From assembly GCF_000512585.2 (NCBI RefSeq), contig NC_089246.1:186001-250000 (forward strand): a DNA stretch of 64,000 bases, given 5' to 3'. The notes beneath the pieces are model-generated. The model did no database searches and was not told the DNA's origin. It was given only the letters and a program-made list of their open reading frames with translations. The number at the start of each line of letters is the position of its first letter. The first letter of the stretch is position 1. The stretch comes from Kwoniella bestiolae CBS 10118. Its lineage: Eukaryota; Basidiomycota; Tremellomycetes; Tremellales; Cryptococcaceae. A program made the translations under genes and the position numbers. Positions 24,793 through 36,400 of the stretch are shown here, one piece after another.

Positions 24793-25796
24793 TTAGGCAG
24801 TTCGGTACTTGTGCGAAGCGTCCTGTTTGAGCTGTGGACCTCAACCATAACACGATGAGAGAGTTAGCCCGTGGTCCACACATGAAGGAAAAAAGGAGTC
24901 GGAAATAGGGAGTCAGACCAATAAACTTACATGCTCAACGGTCTGGTTCAAAGTGGGATGAGCATCCTCGTAGTGCCCATCTCGAGTCTTGTATCGGTAC
25001 TTGAATTGGGCGGTTTGGCTGGCAGTAGAGAACAGACAAGAATTAGTCTCCCACATCGTACATTCCAACAGCGTGTCGGTGGATCGAAGGGGTATCGTGG
25101 TAGGGCAACGATGGTAGAGACCACTCACGATGGTCCAAGGTCTTGCTTGTTTTGGGCATCCCAAGGGTTGACCATACCGGTAGACATGAGTTTTCGAGTA
25201 GGCTCAGGCTCGGAGGCTTTGGTCATGCTACGACAGTCATAGGTGGATCAACATATGTCTCAAGCAGGTCAGATGGAGTCACACGATAAGATATGACAGT
25301 GGAAGGGACATGCGAGATCACCCGCAGATGCAGATCCAGACCCAGCGCTGCATCCGACTTTCCCCGTGTAGCCATATAGCATTGCCCTTTGACACCCCCC
25401 ACTGATTCTTCACGCAAGGGAACGGAGGGATACGTGAGAGATGTGTATGAGGGGAGGATGCGACGCCAAGAGAAAACTACCACTCACAAAAAGTATCCCG
25501 CTACACCCAAAATACCAGTGACGATGATACTCAAGGGGTACAATGCTGGATCCCTCTTGGCGAACCTGTTGACGTTCTTGGTGGCTTGTTGAAGGTTACC
25601 TGCGTGAGAGAGGTTGTGAGGGTCGGGCTGTGTGAGTGCGTGCGTGGGTGGGTGTGAGACGAACGTTGATCGATGGTCGATAATGGAAGAAAAGGGAAAT
25701 GGAGAATATCAGCATATGGTTTCTTGTTACTCGTTCAGCACGAGCAAGGAGGAGGGAGAGACTCACTTGAGATTGCTTGGGAGGGAGGGAAGACAT
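24793..25796 (-). CDS. Small membrane protein, B12D/MLRQ-like
   Basis: About 110 residues in five exons. Recognisable order: NLQQATKNVNRFAKRDPALY, one membrane helix (PLSIIVTGILGVAGYF), MTKASEPEPTRKL, NPWDAQNKQDLGPS, FKYRYKTRDGHYEDAHP, ending DASHKYRTA at the stop 24795-24793. One N-terminal helix after a KxDP-type start, followed by an N-P-W-D segment, resembles the B12D/NDUFA4 (MLRQ) family of small mitochondrial respiratory-chain proteins. This is a family-level guess from layout. Exon joins from GYFF onwards are in frame. Exon 1 (25796-25767, MSSLPPKQSQ, donor GTGAGT) does not join the next exon in a usable phase, so the true first exon or donor is unresolved. Confidence 0.6.
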
Positions 25797-26522
25797 GTTT
25801 GCTAGTGGTGATTTACTTGGTGTAGATATGTAGAATAGTCTGACTGTGAATGGTCGATTCGATCCGTTAGTATGCTATTGGTTGTATATGTACAATGTGA
25901 GAAAGTGAAAGAGGAGAAATGCTACGATGGACGATCCAACCGGTACTTATAGGATATACGGTGTAGCCGACCATCTGACTCTGTGCTATACCGCTGACGC
26001 AACATTCTCAGGATAAATCATACACTCACGATTGTATTGAATTCGATTGGTTGCGTAAGGAATGAGAAAGTGTCAGTTAGCACTAGTAGTCTAATATACT
26101 CTAATACATGTATGGTGGAGCAGCAGCAAGGAAGAAACGAAGCAAGGAAGAAAGGATCTAACGAACAATGACGTATGACGTCAGTTGATCACTCGATTTA
26201 AACAACTCTAATGGGAATTACCGTATCGGGTGATTTGAACATTTCATGTGGCACCGTGCTTTGGTTTGGGAGATGGTTCAGCGGTCACCAAATTAAGTGA
26301 GTGTTCATACTGATGATGAGTGAATTGGGTTCTTGCATCGCGAGGTGATCATCAAGTATCGTCTCATGGTCATTGAGCAGTTTCCGTGATACACGATCAT
26401 CTATGATACATCTCAAGCCTTATGAACATTATAATATCGCTCTATATACTACATTTATGCCCACAACAGTATTTGGTAACTCCTCGTCACCCATACCTCC
26501 CTCTCATATACTAGCACACTCA
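25797..26522. other. Intergenic, no gene seen
   Basis: This 726 bp gap runs from the B12D-like start to the ErdS-type stop. It contains AT-rich and GCAGCAAGGAAGAA-like sequence near 26120-26150. No credible frame was seen. Confidence 0.35.
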
Positions 26523-29377
26523 CTACTCCTCAAAAAACTTGACAATCTCCCCCAACTCCGTAACTCTAACCCCATTCTTGGGATAACATATCCAAGTCCT
26601 CTCCCCCTCCACACCGAACTTCTCCCTAAACTCAGCCTTCTTATCAAGGCTCAAACTCGATACTATGCCCTTATAAGTCCTTTCCATAATTTTCGATCTG
26701 ACCTCACCAATCCCATTGGAAGTTACGAAGCTTTCCGAGACTGATGCTCCAAAAGTTACTGGTTCGCCTGGGACGGCAGAGAGGGCAGATTGGACGGTCG
26801 ATTCGATTGCTCCCTTTGGGGATGAAGGGAAGTCCAAGGCCCATTTGAGTTGATAGCCATGTTTAGGTGAGAGGCGAGTAAGAACTACTAATGTCTCCAC
26901 TCTTGATTCTCCATCTCCATCTCCATTCAGAGCAGGACCATCACTATGACCATTGGAAGTATTTCGCTTTCCCGGATCACTCTCCGCAATAAAGTATCGC
27001 CTATGCCCACTATCTCTCCAAGGGGCAATCTCCGTCAAATGAATCTGTTTCCCCTTCTTCCCACCCCCGGCTCTATGATCTTGCCATTCCCTAATTCGCT
27101 CATCTATAGCATCTTTCAACCGTCCCCCATCCTCATCCAAATCGATCTCACGCACTTTGAACACGCCCTTCTGAAGCTTGTTATTCTGTATCACCTCGGA
27201 ACTGACCTTATCCGAATTACTCCTCTGTTCCTGCGTACAACTCAGACTCCTCCACCCATACTTCTCACTCAATACCTCCTGGAATTCAGACGAAACCAAC
27301 ATCCATACAGGTTTGAGTTTCAGCTGATCCTTAACGAATACTAAGAATTTCTTGGTGATTTCAGATTTCTGCTGGTCCGCGCAAAGTGGATCTCCAGTTA
27401 TCATACAGAATTTCCCCTGTTCGACATACCCCACCGCTGCTCCCGTGGATTCATCTCGCCAGATGTCGAATCGATCGTCCAACCATGAGGTATTCGTCGC
27501 ATCTCCATAGTTCGCTATCATATCTTCTAGTGGGGGCAACTCATGCTCGGAGTCACGTGGTTTGGTGGTATCTGCCTCTGGGTGGGGTAAGGAAGGTTTC
27601 TTAGCGGGAAGGGAATGTGGATCTCGATGGAATAGGGACGATAATCGAATATCGGGGAGGTCAAGGTAAAAAGTGATTATTCGTTCCAGTCCCAAACCAG
27701 CTCCTCCGTGAGGTGGCATCCCCCAATCGAACGCACTAAGATACTCTTCCATCTCTGTCTCCTCAATCCCACTTTCTCTCATTGATTCTCTAAGTTTGAA
27801 CGAGTCATGGATCCTCTGCCCGCCCGTACAGATCTCCTGTCCTCTTATGAACATATCAAACGAGTTGGTAGTCTTCCCGTCGTTGGCTGTGTAAAATGGT
27901 CTCGCAGATTTAGGGAACCGATCGACGATGTAGTAGTCCGTCCCGTACTTCTGCTTTACCAGTTGACCCAACCGGATCTCATCGGGCGTATGTAGATCTT
28001 CTTCCTCAACGTCTCGACCGTCATCACGTAGCATCTGGATAGCCTCGGAGAATGGGATAATGGGAGTTTCTTCCAGGAAGACGAATTCTTCCGAATCCCA
28101 TACTTCTCGTACTCTGGCTAGTTCGTTCTTCATGGTTGAGAGGGCTCTGAACATGTTTTTGAGGATTGCGTCGAGGACGTGGAAGACCTCGTGATAGTCT
28201 TGTTTGAGAGAGAGCTCGATGTCTAGACCGGTGTATTCTGTGAGATGGCGATGGGTGTTGGAGTTTTCAGCTCGGAAAACTGGACCGATCTGTGATAGTG
28301 AAAGCGTTGGGTCAGCATGGACTGATGATATGAGAGCATGACTTGGTGTAGTGTAATGCGGAGGTGCAGGGTAAGGCGGTGATTAGGATACTAGAGTGAA
28401 CAAGTATGAAGAGATGTCTCTTAGCTCACCTCGTACACCCTCCCGAAATCCGCTGAAATAGCCATCTGCTTCATCAATTGCGGACTCTGAGCCAGAAACG
28501 CCTTCCTCCCAAAATAATTAACCCTAAACACCTCCGCCCCACTCTCCGTAGCTGCAGGTTGAAGTTTCGGCGTATTAATCTCTATGAAATCCAATTCATC
28601 CAACGTATCTCTAAATACTCTTAGAAGCCTCGCTCGGATCTTAAAGATCGCCTGATTCGTCGGATGTCTAAGGTCCAATGTTCGGTTGTTAAGACGGGAG
28701 CGTTGAGGTGGAGGTTCGTTGCCGTGATATAATCCGAATGGGATGTTCTTGGAAGGTTCAACGAGGTGAAGGGTTTCTATCCTGAGCTCAAGGGGGGAGT
28801 CGGTAGAGAATTTAATGGGGTTTGGGGGTTTGGCGAGTGTCCCACTAACTTGGACGATGGATTCGTCGGGGATTCGTTCAGTCCATTTAATCATATGTTC
28901 ACTTGCTATTTTCCCGGATAATACTCCCTGTAAAGTAAATCCCCTATGTCTAAATATGATGAAATCCAACTGAGATGAAAGTTCACGTTGGGTATGTATC
29001 CTCGCTCTGAAAGTTACGTTCCTCCCCTCTGGTAATTGGACCACATCATCTATCAATATGATCTCACCTGGTATCTCCAGATCCCCATACCTCTCTCTCA
29101 TCTCTTTATCCTCGGTTTTTGCTGCAATCACATCTGACTCCTTACGACGTCTTTCAACCTCCTTCTTCTCTTGTTCCGCTCGATGGGCTTTCTCCTCTTT
29201 CTCTTTACGTTTCTCCTCGGTCCGCTGGGCTGCCTTGCCCTGTTCTAAATTATCATCTTCGGTTGTATCATCCTTGTTTCGGTGGAGTTTGGAGGCGATG
29301 GTGGATGGTTTTAGGGCGTGGCCTAGTTTGTGCAGGGGGTTGGAGGGTGGTACGGATTCGGTGGGGTCGGAGGTCAT
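26523..29377 (-). CDS. erdS: AspRS-DUF2156 fusion, ergosteryl-aspartate synthase type (ErdS)
   Basis: Predicted 904-residue protein from two exons (29377-28430 and 28289-26523), phase 0. Residues 1-105 are a Lys/Glu-rich extension. Residues about 110-215 form the anticodon-binding OB fold (GRNVTFRARIHTQRELSSQ). Residues about 230-535 are a class II aspartyl-tRNA synthetase core: ESGAEVFRVNYFGRKAFLAQ, motif 2 GPVFRAENSNTHRHLTEY, and motif 3 GGAGLGLERI (near residue 511). From about residue 570 to the end there is a GNAT-like DUF2156 domain, as in bacterial lipid-aminoacylating transferases: WLDDRFDIWRDE, GYVEQGKFCMITGDPL, KPVWMLVSSEF, EKYGWRS, and ending ICYPKNGVRVTELGEIV. This AspRS plus DUF2156 layout is that of ErdS, described in Aspergillus, which charges tRNA with Asp and transfers it to ergosterol. 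The symbol is assigned from that architecture. It is divergent from an alpha/beta hydrolase. Confidence 0.9.
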
Positions 29378-30293
29378 AGTAAGGGATACGGTCTGGTATG
29401 GTGATCTGTTACAGGTTGAAGAAGGGGTCGTGATTGATATGTGATGTTGTTGTGCGACTGCGGATAACTGTAAAAGTCAAAGTAACGTTGAAGAAAAGCA
29501 GTGTTGAAATGAACGACAAAGGGATATGATGAGTGAGTAACTACGCTACTACACTGAAAAAATACTAGTAAGACAGGCAATGATGTCAATGAGTACTACA
29601 CTCGTGTACTGGCTGTGCTCTTACAAATCAACGGTATACCGTATACATAACATGTTTGAAATCTCAATCAAATTTTCAGGAAACACCATGAGTATCTACC
29701 GAAGTGAGGTGACTGACACTGTCTCGTACCTGTACCTCCTCCTCGAGCACAGTAGACTGCTCGGTGAGGGTAATGACACATCTTACATGACGATACTAGT
29801 AGTGGCTTGAAAGCGGTGACTGAATGAGCATGAGCTGAAGGAGACGATGACGAATGCCGGGGGGATGGTTGTTAGACTGAAATGCTATGATGTAGCTAAG
29901 AGCAAGAGCTACAAAGTAACTAGTAAGTGTTATCTCGGCACGAGCTGTGACACGAGATAAGGGTCCACGTACTCAGTATCGTATGTTTTACCTAATCACA
30001 ACGACGTCATACTCGGATTGTTCCTTACTCGAGACAGATTCCAGTATAACGGTTATGAGTACAGTATGCATCGAACGTGGATATTTGATTCCGTCAACAG
30101 TACTAACCGAGGGAGAAGAGATCTCGTAGCCCACCTTGAAGGTTGCCCACTTTACTCGTACAATTCACCTACCTGGTAAGAATAGCTGTTATCTCTGCTA
30201 TAGTCAACGTTGATACATGAGAAGGTATCATATCATCAATGATATATATTTCCATGCATCTCTACCGCTCATAACCTGCCCAGTTCACCCACC
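29378..30293. promoter_or_regulatory. Shared divergent promoter region, ErdS type and hydrolase
   Basis: This 916 bp region lies between two divergent start codons. It is long enough for two promoters and 5' leaders. I could not pick out a single shared element by eye, and no gene was seen inside. Confidence 0.4.
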
Positions 30294-31349
30294 ATGTCCT
30301 TTTCACCCTCGACCTCGACCTACAATCCCCCCTGGTCACTCCTCCTCCAAGCCAAAGCCCTCCGAGCAGCCGCATCGTTAGGTATAGGCATGCAAAACTA
30401 CGTATCCTCCAATGGCTTATCACCCAGTAAGACGGAATGGATAGATGCGATATTTGGGATCAAACAATCTTCGAAAGCAATACGTCTGGATATATACAAC
30501 CCCTCTTCAAATCCCACTTCCACAGACACCTCGGAGGGTAGAAGTGGAGATCATAAGGATGAACCATCACTTCGACCTGGGCTAATCATATTCCACGGAG
30601 GGGGATTCACCATAGGTCAAGGAACGGACGACTGTATCTTCGCCAAGACCTCGCATCAATACCTCGACAATGTAGCCATAGCCGTATCGTACCGCCTTGC
30701 TCCTGAGAACCCCTTCCCCATCCCAGTGGAAGATTGCGTATCTTCCATTCTACACATCTACAACAATGCTGAGGCGTACGGTATAGATAAGAACAAAATT
30801 ATCATAGCGGGATTCTCAGCAGGTGCAACTTTAGCTCTCGCCTCTCAACATATCTTCACTTTTCTTTCCACCCAACACTACACTACGGAGTACAGTATAC
30901 CACCAGGGATGGACATACCCAAAATACGAGGTATAATACTAGTCTATCCCCTACTTGACTATACAATCCCAAGGGAAGAAAAGATGAAATCCCTCTCCGA
31001 TCCTTCCCATGCGCTCTCTTCCTCTCTGACGCATTTATTCGACTACTCCTACCTCCCCAGAGAATTCGGGTACGACAGGAAAGATTATAGGATCTCACCC
31101 TCGATTGCTTCCGATCATCTCATCCAGCAACTCCCCTCAATATGTATGACGGTATGCGAATATGATATGCTCCGACAAGAGGCATTTGATTTTGCAGACA
31201 GGCTGAGGAAGATGGGCAAGGACGTGGAGTGTAATGAGATAGGGGGAGAGAAACATGGATGGGATAAGCCGCCGCCTGTTTATCCTAAGGAGAGTGTCCA
31301 GGAGGAGTATGGGAGGATATTTGAGGTGGCTAGGGGATGGTTGGACTAG
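30294..31349 (+). CDS. Alpha/beta hydrolase, hormone-sensitive-lipase type; candidate ErdH
   Basis: Intron-less 351-residue alpha/beta hydrolase. The oxyanion motif HGGGF is at residues 101-105. The nucleophile elbow GFSAG has Ser175. A catalytic Asp is likely at 291 (VCEYDMLRQE) and His at 321 (GEKHGWD). YRLAPENPFP is the usual HSL-family segment. There is no clear signal peptide, although the N-terminus is Ser/Thr-rich. It is divergent from the ErdS-type gene. In Aspergillus the aspartyl-sterol pathway has a hydrolase, ErdH, that removes Asp from ergosteryl-aspartate. An esterase next to ErdS is a natural candidate, but the sequence shows only a general esterase fold. Other esters are equally possible substrates. 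Confidence 0.88.
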   Translation: MSFSPSTSTYNPPWSLLLQAKALRAAASLGIGMQNYVSSNGLSPSKTEWIDAIFGIKQSSKAIRLDIYNPSSNPTSTDTSEGRSGDHKDEPSLRPGLIIFHGGGFTIGQGTDDCIFAKTSHQYLDNVAIAVSYRLAPENPFPIPVEDCVSSILHIYNNAEAYGIDKNKIIIAGFSAGATLALASQHIFTFLSTQHYTTEYSIPPGMDIPKIRGIILVYPLLDYTIPREEKMKSLSDPSHALSSSLTHLFDYSYLPREFGYDRKDYRISPSIASDHLIQQLPSICMTVCEYDMLRQEAFDFADRLRKMGKDVECNEIGGEKHGWDKPPPVYPKESVQEEYGRIFEVARGWLD

Positions 31350-31639
31350 GTAATGCTGGAAACATCAGGTTCGTATGACCTGGAGAATGGGATAGATTGG
31401 AGGGACGGAGATCGGAGGTCTACGAAAGTAAAGATCAAAGTCAGATATTGATCCATTTCGATAATTAGTTATCCACACAACTAATCCCACCCTACCTCCC
31501 TTCCCGTGTCAATTGTCACCCCTTCAACCCGATCAGGAATCCATTTAAACCAGACAAGTGGTTAGAAGAGCAATCCAACCAGGTTAGAAACACCAAAACG
31601 CAGATCGCCAGAGTGATTTGGAGTAGAGTATGTGTGCAT

Positions 31640-32029
31640 TCATGTTACTCTGCAGATAAGACATAAGGATGATATGACAGATAATGTATTTAAAACGATA
31701 TGATTAGATAATGTATTTACAACGATAACCAGAATGATGTATCCCAAACGTTTCAATCTATGCACATCATCATCATTTGGTGTTCCTTTATATTGTGTTT
31801 CGTTGAGATCATGGGTCGACTGCTGTGGAAGGGCGAGCCCTAACTCACCTTGACTGATAGCGTTGTTGATGGAAGTGGTCACTCTCCTAGTGATTTCCAC
31901 CATGACAGCTGCAAGTACTACTTTCCCAGCCTTCAACAGTATCGGATTGGATGCGAAATATTGTCTGACTTCACTTCGTAAAGTACCCAGCTTGAGGGGT
32001 ATAGGTCCAGTTGCTTTGAGTTTTCCCAT
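31640..32029 (-). CDS. Small membrane protein resembling the BCS1-like N-terminus
   Basis: Open frame of 129 codons from the ATG at 32029 (MGKLKATGPIPLKLG). The segment NPILLKAGKVVLAAVMVEIT followed by RRVTTSI closely resembles the N-terminal membrane segment of BCS1-like copy 1 (NPMVLDGLRVLVAGTFFEFS) and copy 2 (YEALKVVLAGAFFEASRR). No BCS1_N, Walker or sensor sequence follows. After INNAISQ there is a good GTGAGT donor, as in the copies, but no usable acceptor, so I read through. The rest is a second hydrophobic stretch (RLGYIILVIVVNTL). It may be a degenerate N-terminal remnant or a small protein in its own right. Microsatellite DNA lies just upstream. Confidence 0.4.
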   Translation of the reverse strand: MGKLKATGPIPLKLGTLRSEVRQYFASNPILLKAGKVVLAAVMVEITRRVTTSINNAISQGELGLALPQQSTHDLNETQYKGTPNDDDVHRLKRLGYIILVIVVNTLSNHIVLNTLSVISSLCLICRVT

Positions 32030-32187
32030 TGTGGTTGGATCAGTACGGTATAAGAGATGAAGATGAGAAGGATAGTTGGGAAGAACAAAGCTATTTAGCC
32101 TGTGAGTATACATATATATCATATATTATGCAGGGTTATCATTATATGGTAACAGGATGATCAGTACCCTTCCTCGAGGATAAAGCG

Positions 32188-32269
<82 letters not shown>

Positions 32270-33433
32270 CACTAACTATTGATGGATTGATCGACACGGA
32301 CATGCAACACCTAGAACACATGTTTATGCTTATCTCCACGCATGTCGTCGTGTTCCTCAGCTCATTCGATATGAATATGGTGATGGTGATCCACCCTGTA
32401 AGACGTAGTCCCTTCAAACGAACAATGAGGATACTTTACTTTGATTCTCAACGAAAGAAGTACATGTATGTATGATGACTGATTGTTTGTACTCGTATGT
32501 ATGCTGATGGTGATTGGTAAAGGATGCTCGAGAGTGCATCGTAGTTTGAGAGGAAAGGGGTCATGATATGATCGAGCTATCCTTTCGCCTTTCACTTGCT
32601 CATCGCCTTTCGCTACTTACATATCATCCATCATTTATATTCAGCCGAGCCAAGTCACTGTTCCTCTATGTTGCTGACAATAATGCACGTCCTTGATTAG
32701 TGATTCAGTGAGATGAATCAAGCATAAACTAGTACATGGGTGGATCCTCCCTTTGGTTAATCTTACATAACAACATAACAAACCAATCTCGGCACATTCC
32801 AGCGGAACTACAGTACCCTCAAAAGTGGAGACTCCACGATTCGGCTAGATCTTAACGTTGTTACCTGATTCGGCAGATTCCAATTGCGAACAGAGATCAC
32901 GGAATACATGCAAGGTACGGCAGAATGACGTCTCGAAATCCGGAAATAGATTATGACAAGCAACGAAACCGAACAAGGTCATATGAGTAAAGTACGTTGT
33001 AAGCTAAGATTGATGACCTCGGTAAATCCACGGGCAGGCGGGTGAGATGAGAGAGAGAGAGAGAAAGAGAGAGAGTTTGTCTCAATTGGGCTGCATCCGT
33101 AGTCTTTCATTTCTTTCAGAGGCCGAGGCTAGATATACGAGTACGAGTAGAACAGAGCCGCATGTGGTCTCGGTTGTAGACGAGACGACAAAACGTCATA
33201 TAGCTATATTGGAACCTAGATGGATATTTTCTTACTCGCGATATACAGATTTGATTTATAATAATAGTATAAGCTGTTGAATACCTTGTATCACTGTACA
33301 ATCTGAACATATTGCAACGGTAACACAAACAGTCGTCAAGAAGTGCAGTTCATTACCACTCGCACATTGAATTTGCGAAGAGCCTTGTGCAACACAGGTA
33401 TAGATCGTCAATTGACCTGTGGGATCAGCGAAC
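32030..33433. other. Long intergenic region with simple repeats
   Basis: This 1.4 kb region holds the GATT microsatellite at 32188-32269 and a GA-rich run at about 33046-33076. No gene was seen. The distal part should carry the promoter of the H+-ATPase gene. Confidence 0.4.
32188..32269. repeat. (GATT)n microsatellite
   Basis: A perfect tetranucleotide tandem, about 20 copies of GATT over roughly 82 bp. The opposite strand reads as an open Ser/Ile/Asn/Gln repeat, a by-product of the unit and not a protein. Confidence 0.95.
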
Positions 33434-36400
33434 ATGGCTTTAACTCACCGAAAGAACCATAAGAAAGACCCAGAATCGGGGGATGCGGATGCTGAAGCTA
33501 AGCGCAATGAGGAGGAAGAGAAGAAGAGTGAGTAACATCCGACCTTTCCTATGCACGGGCAGTAGACAGCTCAGGTGGTTTTAGTCCGACGTGTTCTCTG
33601 TTACAAGGGCATGTAGAGCTGACAGAGAGTCTCGTTTGATGTAGAATATGAAGGCGAAGAATACGATGTATTGCTCCGATATGTAGAGGAACAAAAGCAA
33701 AGGTTGAAGAATAAGAAGGATGATGATGGGGATGATGATGATAAGAATGCGAAATATGTTAGGAAATGGTATGCTCCCTGGAAGAAGACAAAGGTTGAAT
33801 CGGGCACCAAGAAGGTGAGTAGTATTTGCAAGTTGATTAAATCGCTATTCTGTACAGTACGGCAGACACACAAGTTCATTTGAGCTGATAGAATGTTCGG
33901 GCTCGTAGGTTCCTCAAGAATGGTTAGAAACAGATAGACAAAAAGGTCTATCATCCTCTGATATCGATGAACGACGAAAACATTCAGGATGGAACGAGCT
34001 GGAAAGGTGAGTCCGCCATCCTTCTGCGTCTAGACTACTAGTCTCTGGTGGACTCTGACTAATTGTATACTGCACAGTCCCTCCGAAAACCAATTCATCA
34101 AGTTCATCTCATACTTCCGAGGACCCATCTTATACGTCATGGAATTAGCCGTATTGCTCGCTGCCGGTCTGAGAGATTGGATCGATTTCGGTGTCATCAT
34201 CGGTATCCTGTTCTTGAACGCTGCGGTCGGTTGGTATCAAGAGAAGTGAGTGTAGCTCCCGCTCCATTCACCCGACTTCAGCTCACTAGATGTGCTTGTT
34301 TGCTGATTTTTGGTGACATCATAGACAAGCTGGAGATATCGTTGCTCAGCTCAAAGCTGGTATCGCCATGAAAAGTATAGTAGTTCGAGATGGTAAAGAG
34401 CAGGAAATCGAAGCTAGAGAATTGGTTCCTGGAGATATCATCGTTCTTGAGGAGGGTAATACTATTGCCGCTGATGCCAAGGTATGTCTCATGTGACTTT
34501 ACTGATTATACTGTACATGGATCTGACGTACATGAATTTCAAATGATCAGATCCTGGGTGATTATCAAGACAAAGATGGATCAAAGGTAGGTCTTTCCGA
34601 CTCCCGATTGGTACATTGTGTATGTTCCTATGTCTAATCCTTCTTTAGTCGAAGGAGATTCTGGACAACCATGAAAAATCCAAGAAAGCCAAAGGCCAAC
34701 AAAACGAATCAGACGATGAAGATCACGATGACGATGACGAAGGACCCGACAAGGGACCTTCCGTCATGTCTGTCGACCAGTCTGCTATCACCGGTGAATC
34801 CTTGGCTGTAGACAAGTTTGTCGGTGATATTGCGTACTACACTTGTGGTGTCAAGAGAGGAAAATGCTTTGGTGTTGTCACTGTCTCTGCGAAGGGCTCA
34901 TTTGTCGGTAAGACCGCGGCTTTGGTTTCCAGTAAGTGTTCAACCCTCTCACCGAGATCATACCCATGGATGATGGTATTGACGGCGTGATACTCAGGTT
35001 CGAACGAAAAAGGTCATTTCCAAATCGTCCTGGGCGGTATCGGTACAACGTAAGTCGGAGTTCCCTTTTCGCCAAACACAGTATACATCAGACACTGATA
35101 TTCTTGTATAGCCTCCTGGTCATGGTCGTAGCATTCATCTTCGCAGTCTGGATCGGAGGTTTCTTCCGAGGTACCAACATCGCCACGCCAGCCCAGAACA
35201 ACCTGCTCGTCTACGCACTTATCTTCCTCATCATCGGTGTACCCGTCGGTCTACCTGTAGTCACCACCACCACTCTCGCTGTCGGTGCTGCCTACCTAGC
35301 CAGACGACAGGCTATCGTCCAGAAATTGACTGCTATTGAATCGCTCGCTGGCGTGGATATCCTCTGTTCGGATAAGACCGGTACATTGACTGCCAACAAA
35401 TTATCGCTCAATGAACCGTACATCGCCCCTGATGTTGATCCCAACTGGTTCATGACTGTTGCTGTACTGGCTTCTTCTCATAATGTTAGAGGTTTGGATC
35501 CTATTGATAAGGTTACGATTGTCGGACTGAAAGTGAGCCTCACAAACAACTTAACATGTCATTGCAAGTTCGTCGAGAGGCTGATACAATCTATCGGTGG
35601 TTTGTAGGACTTCCCCAAAGCCCAAGAAATGCTGAAAGGCGGTTGGAAGACCCATAAATTCACGCCCTTCGATCCCGTCTCCAAGCGAATCACCGCTGAA
35701 GTCGAGAAAGACGGTAAACACTATACATGTGCTAAAGGTGCCCCCAATGCTATTTTGAAATTGGCCAAGTTCGATGCTCATACCGTCGCCGATTACCGAA
35801 ACCAGGCTCAACAGTTTGCTTCTAGAGGATTCAGATCTTTGGGTGTAGCTGTTAAGGAGGATGGGAAGGATTGGGAGTTGTTGGGTATGTTGTGTATGTT
35901 TGATCCTCCTCGAGGAGATACTGCGAAGGTAAGTGAACGCACTCTCGTTTGACCAAAGTAATAGGCGAAACAATGATGCTGATGGTAATTGTTGGCTTCA
36001 CAGACCATCGGAGAAGCCCACGAACTCGGAATATCAGTTAAGATGTTAACCGGAGACGCCGTCGCCATCGCCAAAGAAACATGTAAACAGCTCGGTCTTA
36101 AAACCAACGTGTACGATTCCGAAAAACTCATCGGTGGTGGAATGGCCGGATCAGATATCAGAGATTTCGTCGAGGCTGCTGATGGATTCGCTGAGGTCTT
36201 CCCGGAACATAAGTATCAAGTTGTCAACCTTCTGCAGGAACGTGGTCATCTGACTGCAATGACTGGAGATGGAGTCAATGATGCCCCCTCGCTCAAGAAG
36301 GCAGATTGTGGTATTGCTGTTGAAGGTGCTTCGGACGCTGCTAGGACTGCTGCGGATGTTGTATTTTTGGATGAGGGACTGTCGACTATCATCACTGCTA

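Noticed and set aside
30883..31098. Reverse-strand frames inside the hydrolase
   Set aside because: Shadow frames of a clearly coding strand.
32188..32269. CRISPR-like array
   Set aside because: A simple tetranucleotide tandem without spacers, in a eukaryotic genome.
32142..32417. Open frame with a Ser-Ile-Asn-Gln repeat on the minus strand
   Set aside because: It is just the translation of the GATT microsatellite.
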